DNA of 64,000 nucleotides from Micromonospora sp. H61 (GTDB lineage: Bacteria; Actinomycetota; Actinomycetes; Mycobacteriales; Micromonosporaceae), in contig NZ_JAGPXY010000011.1 of assembly GCF_018070325.1 (NCBI RefSeq), positions 1 to 64,000 on the forward strand. The letters are read 5' to 3'. Positions 18,334 to 27,212 of the stretch are shown piece after piece; position 1 is the first letter of the stretch, and each line of letters begins with the position of its first letter. The translations under genes and the position numbers were made by a program. The notes beneath the pieces were generated by a model that saw only the letters and a list, made by a program, of their open reading frames with translations, made no database searches and had not been told where the DNA came from.

Positions 18334-19737
18334 TCAGCCGATGGCCATGTCGACGAAGCGGGACAGGTGCAGCTGGGCCGCGACGGTCACCGTGTCGGTG
18401 GGTCCATTTCGATGTTTGGCAACAATAAAATCCGCCTCCCCGGCTCGCGGCGACTCCTTGTCGTAGTAGTCGTCGCGGTGCAGAAGGATGACAACGTCAG
18501 CATCTTGCTCAATTGAGCCAGACTCACGCAAGTCGGACAATTGGGGTCGCTTGTCGGTGCGCTGCTCGGGGCCACGGTTCAGCTGACTGACCGCGATCAC
18601 CGGGCACTCGACCTCCTTGGCCAACAGCTTGAGGCCACGGGACAGGTCAGCGACCTCCTGCTGGCGACTCTCGGTGCGCTTCGGTGAGGTCATCAGCTGG
18701 AGATAGTCGACCACGATCATCTTGAGGTCGTGCCGCTGCTTGAGCCGCCGAGCCTTGGCCCGGATCTCCATCAGGTTCATGCTCGGCGTGTCGTCGACGA
18801 AGAGCGGCGCCTCGCTGATCTCACCCATGCACCGGGCCAGCTTGGTCCAGTCGTCGTCGGAGAGCTGACCGCTGCGCAGCACGTGCAGCGGCACCCGCGC
18901 CTCAGCGGAGAGCAGCCGCATGACGATCTCGACCTTGCTCATTTCCAGCGAGAAGATGGCAGCCGCCTGGTTGGCGCGAATAGCAGCATTTCGGGCAAAG
19001 TCCATACTCGCGGTCGATTTGCCCAAACCCGGCCTTCCGGCCACGATGATCAACTGTCCGGCGTGCAGGCCGTTGAGCAGTCGGTCCAGGTCGCTGAAGC
19101 CGGTCGGAACGCCGGTCATCATGCCGCCGGTCGCGCCCACCGCCTCGATCTCGTCCAGCGTCGGCTGCAACATGTCGGCCAGGATCGCGAAGTCCTCGCT
19201 GACCCGCCGTTCGGTGACGTCGTAGACCGCCTGCTGGGCGAGGTCGACGACGTCGTCCACGTCGCGGCTGCCCCCGCTGGCGGTGCCGTAGCCCAGTTGC
19301 ACGATCTTCGTGCCGGCCTCGACCAGTCGGCGTAGCACCGCCCGCTCGCTGACGATGCGGGCGTAGTACGCCGCGTTGGCGGCGGTGGGCACGCTGGCGA
19401 TGAGTGTGTGCAGGTACGGCGCGCCACCGATGCGTACCAGATCCCCGGAGTCGGCGAGCGCCGCCGCGACAGTGATCGAGTCGGCCGGCTCACCCCGGCC
19501 GTAGATGTCGAGGATGATGTCGAAGATGGTGGCGTGCACCGGCCGGTAGAAGTCGTTGGTCTTGAGGATCTCGACGACGTCGGCGATGGCGTCCTTGGAG
19601 AGCAGCATGCCGCCGAGGACGCACTGCTCGGCCGCGACGTCCTGGGGCGGGGTCTTGTCGAACTGGCCATCCCGCTGTGCGGGTGACTGGCCTCCGCCCG
19701 AGCGTGGCTCTGCCCGCATGTCGTCGGTTACCGACAC
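18334..19737 (-). CDS. dnaB: Replicative DNA helicase DnaB
   Basis: 467 residues from the GTG at 19737, chosen because GGAGGGGGG lies just upstream. The N-terminal domain (DVAAEQCVLGGMLLSKDAI) is followed by the RecA-like helicase with Walker A GRPGLGKST near 229-237, FSLEMSKVEIVMRLL, VDYLQLMTS (Walker B) and DLRESGSIEQDADVVILLHR (motif H4). The length is normal and no intein interrupts the ATPase motifs, unlike some actinobacterial dnaB genes. It unwinds DNA at the replication fork. Upstream lies a region with DnaA-box-like sites. Confidence 0.96.
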   Translation of the reverse strand: MSVTDDMRAEPRSGGGQSPAQRDGQFDKTPPQDVAAEQCVLGGMLLSKDAIADVVEILKTNDFYRPVHATIFDIILDIYGRGEPADSITVAAALADSGDLVRIGGAPYLHTLIASVPTAANAAYYARIVSERAVLRRLVEAGTKIVQLGYGTASGGSRDVDDVVDLAQQAVYDVTERRVSEDFAILADMLQPTLDEIEAVGATGGMMTGVPTGFSDLDRLLNGLHAGQLIIVAGRPGLGKSTASMDFARNAAIRANQAAAIFSLEMSKVEIVMRLLSAEARVPLHVLRSGQLSDDDWTKLARCMGEISEAPLFVDDTPSMNLMEIRAKARRLKQRHDLKMIVVDYLQLMTSPKRTESRQQEVADLSRGLKLLAKEVECPVIAVSQLNRGPEQRTDKRPQLSDLRESGSIEQDADVVILLHRDDYYDKESPRAGEADFIVAKHRNGPTDTVTVAAQLHLSRFVDMAIG

Positions 19738-20133
19738 GGGTCCCCCCTCCACTGCGCCGGATCCAACCCCAGCTCTACCGCTGGGGTATGACACTTCTCC
19801 TCCGACCGGGCCGGTCGATCGGGGGCCATCGCCGGCGGTCGAGGGCCAACCATACGGACCCCGAGGTCAGAGACTCAACAACGCCGGTGGACGAGCCTCG
19901 GGACAACCTGTGGATCCCGGTGGACAGCATGTGCGCAGCGTGTGCACAGCCTGTGGATAACCATTGGGGAATTCTCGGCCATAAGTCTTTGACCTGGGAG
20001 AACATGCTCCCCAGCCTGTGGAGGAGAATATTTCGGTCGGGCCTGTGACACGATCGTCCCGTACTATCTCCAGCGAACGGCTACACCTGGACAGCGGATT
20101 CCGCTTTCGGTTCAGAAGGGTCACACTCCGGCC
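19738..20133. other. Divergent promoter region of dnaB with DnaA-box-like sequences
   Basis: 396 bp without a gene. It contains TGTGGATAA at 19952-19960 (reverse complement TTATCCACA, the classical DnaA box) and weaker matches TGTGGATCC near 19909, GTGTGCACA near 19940 and TGTGGAGGA near 20018. It carries the promoters of dnaB (left) and the charged membrane protein (right). Confidence 0.6.
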
Positions 20134-21687
20134 GTGAATTACCGGGACTGGGGACGCGGCGATGGCAGCCCGCGCGAGCGCCAGCCAACCGCCTCGTGGG
20201 GTGAGCGCGCGGCGTCTGTTCCGGTTGATCCGTACGACGAGGACGGGCGCTACCGCACCTCCAGCCGGCGGCGCGCGTTGGACCGCGGCCAGGACGAGCC
20301 TGTCGACGCCTACCTGCCCCGGTGGGCGCTGGAGTCAGGGGTCCGGCACGCGGACGGCGGTGGTCGCCACGCGGCACCGGACGACGATGAGGACGAGCCC
20401 GAGCGGCCGATCTCCGGGGCAGGCCGACGGTCCGCCGAGTCGTCGAGTGGTCGGCGGCGGGGCAGCGAGCCGCGTCGACGGGAGCAGGCAGCGATCGGCC
20501 CGGCGCCAGACTCGGACCACACCCGGGAGTGGACGCTCGACCGGCCGCAGGACCAGGGGTACGCCGGCCGCCGACGGGCCAACGCCGGGGAGGACGAGCC
20601 GGTCTCCGGCACCGTCTCGGACCGGCGTCCCCGCCGCGCGCCCGCCGGCCGTCCACAGGTGATCTGGTCGGGCGGTGAGCCGGAGTCCACCCCGAGCGAG
20701 CAGGTGCCGGAACAGGAGCCGAGCCGTCCGAGCCGGCGTAGCCGCCGTGCGGCGGAGGAGTCCTGGTCCCGTCCGGCGGCCGACCCGTGGGCCCGTGGAT
20801 CGGACCGGGCGGCGGAGCCCGAACCGTCGTACCCGCCTGCCGTGGACCCGTGGGACGCCTCGGGCGTGCACGCGTGGCCGCCGGTGGCCGGCGCGGACGG
20901 CGGGGACCTGAGCGGGCAGTGGTCGGCGGTGGAGAGCGTCGGTGGCTGGGAACGGTCGGACCGCACCGGCCAGTGGGAGCGGTCCGCGATCGAGGACGAA
21001 CAGTGGGACCGTACGCTGGCGCCGCGCTCCGATCGCTCGGTGGCGGCCGAGGGGTGGCCAAGCCGGGAAGACGGGTTCTGGTCCGGCACCAGGTTGGCCG
21101 ATGACGACCCGCGTTGGATGGATCCGACGACGTCGGCGCCCCGGTCTCCGGTGGTGGGATACACCGCCCCACGGCCGCGCAGCGCGCCCGCGCCGCGTAC
21201 GGGTGCGGCGCGTCCGGGTACGCCCCGGCGTCGGGCGGACCGGCCGGCGGTGGGAACGGCGTCGGTGCGTCGGCGGGTCGAGTCGGCGGCCACTGGCGCC
21301 TGGGCGCGGCGTCTGGAGGACGACCTGCTGGACCCGGATCCGGGTGGGTCCGTCCGGCCTCTGCTGTACACGGCGGCCTGTTACCTGGTGCCGGCGATGC
21401 TGATCTTCGTTTGGCTGTTGACGTTGGACAGCCAGGCGCCGGCTGGTTGTGTGACCGACATCAGCGGGGGCGGGTGTGAGTCCGCCCGGTCCCGGGCACT
21501 GGAGTCACTGCTGGCCGGTTCGCCGCGCTTCGGTCTGGCGCTGGTGAGCAGCTTGGTGGTGGCGGCGCTGCTGCGGCGGGTGGGTACGACGTGGCGCTCG
21601 GCGACCATCGCGGTTGCCGCCGCGGTGGTGGGCGGCGGCCTCTCCACGGTGCTGATCAGCGCGGTGACGGGCCAGCCCATCGGGTGA
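20134..21687 (+). CDS. Charged, disordered protein with C-terminal membrane anchor
   Basis: 517 residues, GTG start (VNYRDWGRGD). Residues 1-400 are low complexity, rich in Arg, Asp, Glu, Pro and Ser, with repeated EPDR-type blocks and GGWERSDRTGQWERS. The C-terminal 115 residues have three hydrophobic segments (AACYLVPAMLIFVWLLTL, FGLALVSSLVVAALL, ATIAVAAAVVGGGLSTVLI) separated by a short loop with two Cys. No known domain was recognised. It is divergent from dnaB and convergent with rplI. The function is unknown. Confidence 0.75.
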   Translation: MNYRDWGRGDGSPRERQPTASWGERAASVPVDPYDEDGRYRTSSRRRALDRGQDEPVDAYLPRWALESGVRHADGGGRHAAPDDDEDEPERPISGAGRRSAESSSGRRRGSEPRRREQAAIGPAPDSDHTREWTLDRPQDQGYAGRRRANAGEDEPVSGTVSDRRPRRAPAGRPQVIWSGGEPESTPSEQVPEQEPSRPSRRSRRAAEESWSRPAADPWARGSDRAAEPEPSYPPAVDPWDASGVHAWPPVAGADGGDLSGQWSAVESVGGWERSDRTGQWERSAIEDEQWDRTLAPRSDRSVAAEGWPSREDGFWSGTRLADDDPRWMDPTTSAPRSPVVGYTAPRPRSAPAPRTGAARPGTPRRRADRPAVGTASVRRRVESAATGAWARRLEDDLLDPDPGGSVRPLLYTAACYLVPAMLIFVWLLTLDSQAPAGCVTDISGGGCESARSRALESLLAGSPRFGLALVSSLVVAALLRRVGTTWRSATIAVAAAVVGGGLSTVLISAVTGQPIG

Positions 21688-21826
21688 CCCGTCGGCGGGC
21701 CGGCTCGGACGGGCGTCGGGTCGGGGCGCGCGCTGGGCGGGAAGGCAGGTCGGGGCCCGCTGGGCGGCGGGGCATGCCGGCGGCGACCATCTTGGCCGGG
21801 GGCATTGTCGGGTCGGACGACGTACG

Positions 21827-21866
21827 CACGAGGGCCCGCACCGATCGCTCGGTGCGGGCCCTCGTG
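21827..21866 (-). terminator. Terminator of the rpsF-ssb-rpsR-rplI operon
   Basis: Perfect 18-bp stem (CACGAGGGCCCGCACCGA with its complement) and a TCGC tetraloop, 15 bp past the rplI stop. It could also stop rightward transcripts from the membrane protein gene. Confidence 0.8.
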
Positions 21867-21881
21867 GTGGTGTTGCGGACG

Positions 21882-22328
21882 TCAGCCCTGAACGACGTTC
21901 AGGTTGAACGACGCGGTCACCTCAGGGTGCAGCTTGATCTTCACCGGGTAGGCGCCGATCGACTTGATGTGACCGGGCACCTCCAGCCGGCGACGATCGA
22001 GGACCGGGCCGCTGGCGGCCTTGACGGCGTCGACGATCTCGGCCGGGGTGACCGAGCCGAAGAGCCGTCCACCGTCGCCGGCGCGGACCTTCAGGTTGAC
22101 CTTGAGACCCTCGAGCTGAGCCTTGACCTCGTTGGCGTGGTCGAGGTCGCGGATCTCGCGGGCCCCACGGGCCCGCTTGATGACCGTGACCTGCTTTTCC
22201 GCGCCCTTGGTCCAGACGATCGCGAAGCCCTGCGGCAGCAGGTAGTTACGGCCGTAGCCGTTCTTGACCTCGACGATGTCGCCCGGGGCACCGAGGCCGG
22301 ACACTTCCTGAGTCAGGATGATCTTCAT
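21882..22328 (-). CDS. rplI: 50S ribosomal protein L9
   Basis: 148 residues, the usual L9 length. The N-terminal signature [20 protein letters not shown] with [13 protein letters not shown] is diagnostic. The long connecting helix ([17 protein letters not shown]) and C-terminal domain ([19 protein letters not shown]) are present. It binds 23S rRNA at the base of the L1 stalk. It is the last gene of the operon, 14 bp after rpsR. Confidence 0.97.
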   Translation of the reverse strand: MKIILTQEVSGLGAPGDIVEVKNGYGRNYLLPQGFAIVWTKGAEKQVTVIKRARGAREIRDLDHANEVKAQLEGLKVNLKVRAGDGGRLFGSVTPAEIVDAVKAASGPVLDRRRLEVPGHIKSIGAYPVKIKLHPEVTASFNLNVVQG

Positions 22329-22342
22329 ATCGGTGCCTCCTC

Positions 22343-22624
22343 TCAGCGGGTGGTGGCCGTGTATGGCAGGAGCGCCATCTCACGGGCGTTCTTGACCGCA
22401 CGGGCGATCTGCCGCTGCTGCTGCGAGGTCACGCCGGTCACCCGACGAGCGCGGATCTTGCCGCGATCGGAGATGAACTTGCGCAGCAGCGCGGTGTCCT
22501 TGTAATCGATGTAGGCGATCCCGTCCTTGTCGAGCGGGTTCACCTTCTTCTTGGGCTTGCGCAGTGCCGCAGCCTTGGCCGTTGCACGTGCTCCTGGTTT
22601 GCGATCGCGAGCGCTAGGCGCCAT
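22343..22624 (-). CDS. rpsR: 30S ribosomal protein S18, cysteine-free form
   Basis: 93 residues. The S18 core [19 protein letters not shown] and [20 protein letters not shown] is clear. The N-terminal zinc-binding CxxC seen in most operon-encoded S18 proteins is replaced by [18 protein letters not shown], and no Cys occurs anywhere, so this is the zinc-independent (C-minus) type. Its ATG overlaps the ssb stop as TAATG, giving translational coupling. S18 pairs with S6 in the small subunit platform. Confidence 0.96.
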   Translation of the reverse strand: MAPSARDRKPGARATAKAAALRKPKKKVNPLDKDGIAYIDYKDTALLRKFISDRGKIRARRVTGVTSQQQRQIARAVKNAREMALLPYTATTR

Positions 22625-23148
22625 TAGAACGGTGGCTCCTCGTCAAAATTGGCGCCCGAACCGGCACGCGCGGGAGAAGGAGCAGCCGAAGCCCAGGGGT
22701 CGTCGAAGTTGCCTCCGCCGCCACCCTGGTTGCCACCGCCACCGCCGCCACCGAAGCCGCCGCCGCCACCGCCACCGCCGGAGCGGGACATCTTCTGCAC
22801 CTTCGCCGTGGCGTAGCGCAGCGACGGGCCGATCTCGTCGACCTCAAGCTCGATGACAGTGCGCTTCTCACCCTCGCGGGTCTCGTACGACCGCTGACGC
22901 AGCCGGCCCGACACGATCACCCGAGCGCCACGCTGCAGCGACTCGGCGACGTGCTCGGCGGCCTGCCGCCACACGGTGCATGCGAGGAACAGCGGCTCGC
23001 CGTCCTTCCATTCGTTCGACGCCTTGTCCATGAAACGGGGCGTCGAAGCGACTCGGAACTTGGCGACCGCAGCCCCGGAGGGGGTGAACCGCAACTCGGG
23101 GTCATCGGTCAGATTGCCGATGACCGTGATGGTGGTGTCTCCTGCCAT
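22624..23148 (-). CDS. ssb: Single-stranded DNA-binding protein
   Basis: 174 residues from the ATG at 23148, chosen because GAGGAG sits six bases upstream; two further in-frame ATGs give slightly longer products. The OB fold covers residues 1-110 ([48 protein letters not shown]). A Gly-rich linker follows (long Gly runs around 120-150), and the acidic tip ends FDEEPPF, the protein-interaction tail that recruits replication and repair proteins. Its position between rpsF and rpsR is the conserved bacterial arrangement. Confidence 0.97.
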   Translation of the reverse strand: MAGDTTITVIGNLTDDPELRFTPSGAAVAKFRVASTPRFMDKASNEWKDGEPLFLACTVWRQAAEHVAESLQRGARVIVSGRLRQRSYETREGEKRTVIELEVDEIGPSLRYATAKVQKMSRSGGGGGGGGFGGGGGGGNQGGGGGNFDDPWASAAPSPARAGSGANFDEEPPF

Positions 23149-23246
23149 GACCATCTCCTCGCGCACTCAGCGTCTCGTCGTACAGGCTCGCAGAGCCGTA
23201 CGACAGAGTCGCGGAGGCTGATCCGGACGAACCGGGGTTGGATGCT

Positions 23247-23537
23247 CTAGCGCATTTCCGGTCGGATGACCTTGGTGCGCAGCACGGACTCGTTGAGCCG
23301 GAGCTGACGGTCCAGCTCGGCCACCGCAGCAGGCGTGGCCTGCAGGTCGATGACGGCGTAGATGCCTTCGGCCTTTTTGTTGATCTCGTACGCGAGGCGC
23401 CGACGGCCCCACACGTCGGTCTTCTCAACCGAGCCACCCGCGGTCCGAATCACGTTCAGGTACGTGTCGAGCGACGGTGCGACGGTGCGCTCCTCGAGGC
23501 TGGAGTCGAGGATGACCATTAGTTCGTAGTGACGCAA
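23247..23537 (-). CDS. rpsF: 30S ribosomal protein S6
   Basis: 96 residues beginning at a TTG codon (TTG-CGT-CAC-TAC, read as [10 protein letters not shown]) with AGGAGG about ten bases upstream. Family signatures: [40 protein letters not shown] and the C-terminal [14 protein letters not shown]. The TTG start is supported by alignment of the N-terminus with other S6 proteins (MRxYE). It is the first gene of the operon with ssb, rpsR and rplI. Confidence 0.96.
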   Translation of the reverse strand: MRHYELMVILDSSLEERTVAPSLDTYLNVIRTAGGSVEKTDVWGRRRLAYEINKKAEGIYAVIDLQATPAAVAELDRQLRLNESVLRTKVIRPEMR

Positions 23538-23565
23538 GACGTGCTCACCTCCTGTGGGCTAAGCG

Positions 23566-23584
23566 GCCACGGTCCTTCCGTGGC
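23566..23584 (-). promoter_or_regulatory. Hairpin in the rpsF leader, candidate S6:S18 autoregulatory site
   Basis: GCCACGG-AAGGA-CCGTGGC on the minus strand is a perfect 7-bp stem with a five-base loop, and CCG triplets flank it. It lies 14-20 bases before the rpsF Shine-Dalgarno sequence. An S6:S18-binding leader motif carrying a CCG element is known in many bacteria; the match here is only by position and general shape. Confidence 0.35.
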
Positions 23585-23706
23585 AGGAGGTCTTGTGTCG
23601 CTGCCCGCACGCGCCGAGGGAACCCGGCCGGACGCGGACAACCTGACCAGGATACCCGGTCTCAACGATCATGCCCGGGGTGGTCGGCTCCGGACCCGGA
23701 CGAGCC

Positions 23707-23756
23707 GACGAGGGCCCACCGTCCGACCGTCAATCGGTCGGTGGTGGGCCCTCGTC
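23707..23756. terminator. Long GC-rich hairpin upstream of rpsF
   Basis: Outer arms GACGAGGGCCCACC (23707-23720) and its complement (23743-23756) enclose an inner stem CCGACCG/CGGTCGG. It looks like a strong terminator but has no gene ending at it; it could be a leader attenuator for rpsF or a remnant terminator. Confidence 0.5.
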
Positions 23757-23860
23757 TACGAGGCCGCGGGGCGTCCGGTCCGCATTCCTTGGGTGGGACC
23801 TGGGGAGGAACGACCACACCGATGAGGTTGGACCGAAGACGCCCCGCGGAGCTTTATCGT

Positions 23861-23882
23861 GTTGTTATCTGACGATACAACA
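23861..23882. promoter_or_regulatory. Imperfect dyad GTTGTTATC-TGAC-GATACAAC
   Basis: Arms pair with one bulged base, within an AT-enriched stretch about 330 bp upstream of rpsF and 285 bp upstream of the endonuclease gene. It could be an operator or part of the rpsF promoter. Confidence 0.3.
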
Positions 23883-24167
23883 GCACTCGTACCTTGTCGG
23901 GGGGAAAAGCACAATTTCCGAGATTCGTCGTCGCTCGGTACCCGTTGTGCGGTGGGGTCGCCCCCGCTGCGCCGGGCCGCGCCGCGGGGGTGACCTCGCT
24001 GTCCGCCGTCGACCGCCGGTCGCCGTGTGCGCAACGCTCGCGCCGCTGGCGGCACCGGGATGCTGATCGCCGGTTCAAACCCATCAACGATCGTCGGTCC
24101 CTCAGGTGACGCGACACCGCGCCGGCCGTCGCCGCGCCGGTCGGGGGCGCGACGTAGGCTCGCTCGC

Positions 24168-24959
24168 ATGCGTATCGGAGCCCACGTCGACTCGACCGAC
24201 CCGCTGGCGGAGGCGGCCGCCCGGTCCGCCGAGACCGTGCAGTTCTTCCTCGCCGACCCACAGGGTTGGAAGGCGCCCAAGCCTCGCGAAGATGCCGAGC
24301 GGCTGCGCGCCGCCGAGGTCGACCTCTACGTGCACGCGCCGTACGTCATCAACGTGGCCACGCTCAACAACCGCATCCGGATCCCGAGCCGCAAGCTGCT
24401 GCTCGGGCACGCCAACGCGGCCGCCGCCATCGGCGCCAAGGGCCTGATCGTTCACGGTGGGCACGTCAACGCCGGCGACGACCTGGCCGTCGGCTTCGAC
24501 AACTGGCGCAAGACCTTCGCGTACGCGGCGGACTCCGGCGGCTTCGGCGTACCGGTCCTGATCGAGAACACCGCCGGCGGCGACAACTCCTGCGCCCGAC
24601 GGCTGGACGCGCTCGCCCGACTCTGGGACGCCATCGGTGACTACGAGGTCGGCTTCTGCCTGGACACCTGCCACGCGTACGCGGGCGGCGAGGAGCTGCT
24701 CGGCCTGGTCGACCGGGTCAAGGCGATCACCGGGCGGATCGACCTGGTGCACGCCAACAACTCCAAGGGCGCGTTCAACTCCGGCCAGGACCGACACGAC
24801 AACCTGGGCGGCGGGACGATCGACCCGGAGCTGGTGGTGGCGGTGATCCGGGCGGCCGGCGCGCCGGTGGTCGTCGAGACACCGGGCGGTGTGACCGGTC
24901 AGGCGGCCGACATCGACTTCCTGCGTGAGCAGCTCGGAGCGGAGAGCCTGGCGGCATGA
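24168..24959 (+). CDS. nfo: Deoxyribonuclease IV (endonuclease IV, AP endonuclease)
   Basis: 263 residues from ATG ([20 protein letters not shown]). It cleaves DNA at abasic sites in base excision repair. Zn-ligand motifs of the TIM-barrel fold are visible: [72 protein letters not shown] and VVVETPGG. The His, Glu and Asp ligands are conserved. Its stop overlaps the next start (ATGA), so translation is coupled. Confidence 0.93.
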   Translation: MRIGAHVDSTDPLAEAAARSAETVQFFLADPQGWKAPKPREDAERLRAAEVDLYVHAPYVINVATLNNRIRIPSRKLLLGHANAAAAIGAKGLIVHGGHVNAGDDLAVGFDNWRKTFAYAADSGGFGVPVLIENTAGGDNSCARRLDALARLWDAIGDYEVGFCLDTCHAYAGGEELLGLVDRVKAITGRIDLVHANNSKGAFNSGQDRHDNLGGGTIDPELVVAVIRAAGAPVVVETPGGVTGQAADIDFLREQLGAESLAA

Positions 24960-27094
24960 CGAGCGGACAGCCCGGGACCGGCAAAGCCCGGCCCACCCCC
25001 ACCGGCGCGACCGCCGAGAGTCAACCCGCCACCACAGCCGCGGCCGGCACCCCCACCCAGCAGAACGCCGCGGCCAAGCAGGATGCCGCCGAGGGCGGCA
25101 CCGCGGCCAGCGACAGCACCGCCAAGGGCACCGACGCATCCAAGGACAGCGGCACGGCCAAGCACAGCGGCACGGTGGGTGGCGCGACCAAGGACAGCGG
25201 TGCGACCAAGGACGCGACCAAGGACAGCGGGGCAGCCAAGGACGACGACGCGGCCAAGGGCGCGAAGGTGGACGGCGCCGACGGCACGGACAAGGCCGGC
25301 AGCGAGGCGAAGCCGGACGACCCGGAGCGTTGGGAGGCGTTCGCCTCCGCGCCGGAGCCACGGCCCTCCATCTTCAGTCGGGCGGGCCGGGCGGTCGGGC
25401 GGTTCCTGATCCACGAGTGGACCCTGGCCGCCCTCGGCGCGTTGGCACTGGCCGTGTTGATGACCTGGCCGACGCTGCGCTATCCGCGCTACACCCTTCC
25501 GCAGGACTACTGGGATCCGAGCCTGCAAGCCTGGCAGATGGCCTGGTCCGGGCACATCCTGCTGGCCGAGCCGGCGCGGCTGTGGCAGTCCAACACGTTC
25601 TTCCCCGAGCTGTGGAGCTTCGCGTTCTCCGACACGCTGCTCGGGTACGCCCCGGCCGGGATGCTCGGCAGCGGTCCCGAGGACGCCGTGCTGCGCTACA
25701 ACATCATGTTCGTGCTGGCGCACGCGCTCGCCACGCTCGGGGCGTACGCGCTGGCCCGACAGCTCGGGGCCGGCCGGATCGGTGCGGCCGTCGCGGGCGT
25801 GAGCTACACCTACGCGCCGTGGCTGCTGGCCCAGGCCGGGCACCTGCATGTGCTCTCCAACGGTGGCATTCCGCTGGCGTTGGCGATGTTGGCGCGCGGG
25901 CACGGGTGGTCTCTCCGACACGGCTACCGGCCGGAGCGCCGGCATGACGGGTGGGTCTACGCCGGTTGGCTGGTGGCGGCCTGGCAACTCAGCCTCGGCT
26001 TCGGCATCGGGCTGCCCTTCGCGTACTTCCTGGCCGGCGCGGTGCTGGTCGCTGCCGTCCTGTTCTTCGCGCGGCGGCTGCGCACCGGGCAGGCCGTTCC
26101 GTTCGGTCGCCGGTTGTTCGCCGCCGACGTGCTCGGCGGGCTGTTGTTCGCCGGTGTCGGTCTGCTGATGGCGTTCCCGTTCTTCAAGGTGACCGAGCTG
26201 CACCCGTACGCCGAGCGCACCATCGGTGACATCAGCCTCTTCTCGCCGCCGGCGTCGGGCTTCGTGACGGCGCCCGGGGAGTCGCGGATCTGGGGTGGGC
26301 TGCACGAGGGTGCCCGGGCAGCGCTGCCGTGGCACCCGGAGATGACCCTGCTGCCGGGCTTCGTGCTCTACGCGCTCGCCGCGGGCGGGTTGTTCTTCTC
26401 GGCGTGGCGGCTGCGGCACCGACTGCTGCTGCTCGCTGGGGTGCTGGTGACGATGGCCTTCGCCATGGGCACCCGTTTCTTCGACGGCACCTTCACCTAC
26501 GTGCCCTTCTTCGAGCACCTGCCGGGCTGGAGCGGCCTGCGTACCCCCGGGCGGTTGATGCTCTGGACCACGTTGTTGCTCGGCCTGCTCGCGGCGGGCG
26601 CGGTCACCGCCCTCACCGACCGGGTCCGCGAGTTGACCGCGCAGCGGATTCCGTCGTGGCCGGGGCCGTGGCTGCGGATGGCCACCCTGCTGCCGTTGCT
26701 GCTGGTCACCGTCGAGGGCCTGAACACCACCCCACACCCGGTGGTGCCGACCCAACCGGCGGCGATGCGGTCGGCGGAGGGTCCGCTGCTGGTGCTGCCC
26801 AGCAATCAGAGCCTGGACCAGCACGTGATGCTCTGGTCGACCAGCGGATTCCCCGATGTGGTCAACGGCGGTAGCGGCTTCACGCCGCGCCAGCTCGACG
26901 ACGTCCGTCGGGTGAGCCAGTCGTTCCCGGACCAGACGAGCGTCGACTACCTGCGTACGCTCGGCGTCCGCACCGTGGTGCTGCTGCGCGGCCAGGTGGC
27001 CGGCACACCGTGGGAGATCAACATCGACGCGCCGGTCGAGTCGCTCGGCATCAGCCGGCAGGAGGTCGGCGACGCTGTCGTCTATCGCCTGTGA
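24956..27094 (+). CDS. Polytopic membrane protein with KDSG-rich N-terminus (GT-C-like)
   Basis: 712 residues starting inside the endonuclease stop. Residues 1-125 are a hydrophilic low-complexity region with repeated (T/A)KDSG units and many Lys, Asp, Ala. From about 145 on there are 9-11 membrane segments. The first periplasmic loop has [20 protein letters not shown], with the acidic residues typical of GT-C glycosyltransferases of the YfhO or DUF6798-like type, and [20 protein letters not shown] follows. The last 110 residues form an extracytoplasmic domain ([20 protein letters not shown]). Substrate unknown. Confidence 0.75.
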   Translation: MTSGQPGTGKARPTPTGATAESQPATTAAAGTPTQQNAAAKQDAAEGGTAASDSTAKGTDASKDSGTAKHSGTVGGATKDSGATKDATKDSGAAKDDDAAKGAKVDGADGTDKAGSEAKPDDPERWEAFASAPEPRPSIFSRAGRAVGRFLIHEWTLAALGALALAVLMTWPTLRYPRYTLPQDYWDPSLQAWQMAWSGHILLAEPARLWQSNTFFPELWSFAFSDTLLGYAPAGMLGSGPEDAVLRYNIMFVLAHALATLGAYALARQLGAGRIGAAVAGVSYTYAPWLLAQAGHLHVLSNGGIPLALAMLARGHGWSLRHGYRPERRHDGWVYAGWLVAAWQLSLGFGIGLPFAYFLAGAVLVAAVLFFARRLRTGQAVPFGRRLFAADVLGGLLFAGVGLLMAFPFFKVTELHPYAERTIGDISLFSPPASGFVTAPGESRIWGGLHEGARAALPWHPEMTLLPGFVLYALAAGGLFFSAWRLRHRLLLLAGVLVTMAFAMGTRFFDGTFTYVPFFEHLPGWSGLRTPGRLMLWTTLLLGLLAAGAVTALTDRVRELTAQRIPSWPGPWLRMATLLPLLLVTVEGLNTTPHPVVPTQPAAMRSAEGPLLVLPSNQSLDQHVMLWSTSGFPDVVNGGSGFTPRQLDDVRRVSQSFPDQTSVDYLRTLGVRTVVLLRGQVAGTPWEINIDAPVESLGISRQEVGDAVVYRL

Positions 27095-27105
27095 AGCTTT
27101 AGGGC

Positions 27106-27180
27106 GGGTTTTCGGGGGAGCCCACCCGGCTCCGGGCGGTCAGGCTTGATCCCTGCGCCGGGCGGCTCCCCCGAAAACCC
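27106..27180. terminator. Bidirectional terminator between convergent membrane protein genes
   Basis: GGGTTTTCGGGGGAG (27106-27120) pairs perfectly with CTCCCCCGAAAACCC (27166-27180), with further pairing inward of CCCGGC with GCCGGG. It lies between the stops of the genes at 27094 and 27213. Confidence 0.75.
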
Positions 27181-27212
27181 TGACGTGGTGCCGGCCGCGG
27201 TCGGCCTTAGGG

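Larger units (their letters stand above)
23538..24167. other. 630-bp divergent leader between rpsF and the endonuclease IV gene
   Basis: No gene is supported. From left to right it holds a small hairpin next to the rpsF ribosome site, a long GC-rich hairpin at 23707-23756, an imperfect dyad at 23861-23882 in an AT-richer stretch, and short promoter-like sequence. It probably carries both promoters. Confidence 0.6.

Noticed and set aside
18334..19737. Intein in dnaB
   Set aside because: The protein has normal length and uninterrupted Walker A and H4 motifs.
24040..24110. tRNA-like GGTTCAAACCC sequence before the endonuclease IV gene
   Set aside because: The five-base T-stem does not pair and no acceptor, D or anticodon arms can be drawn around it.
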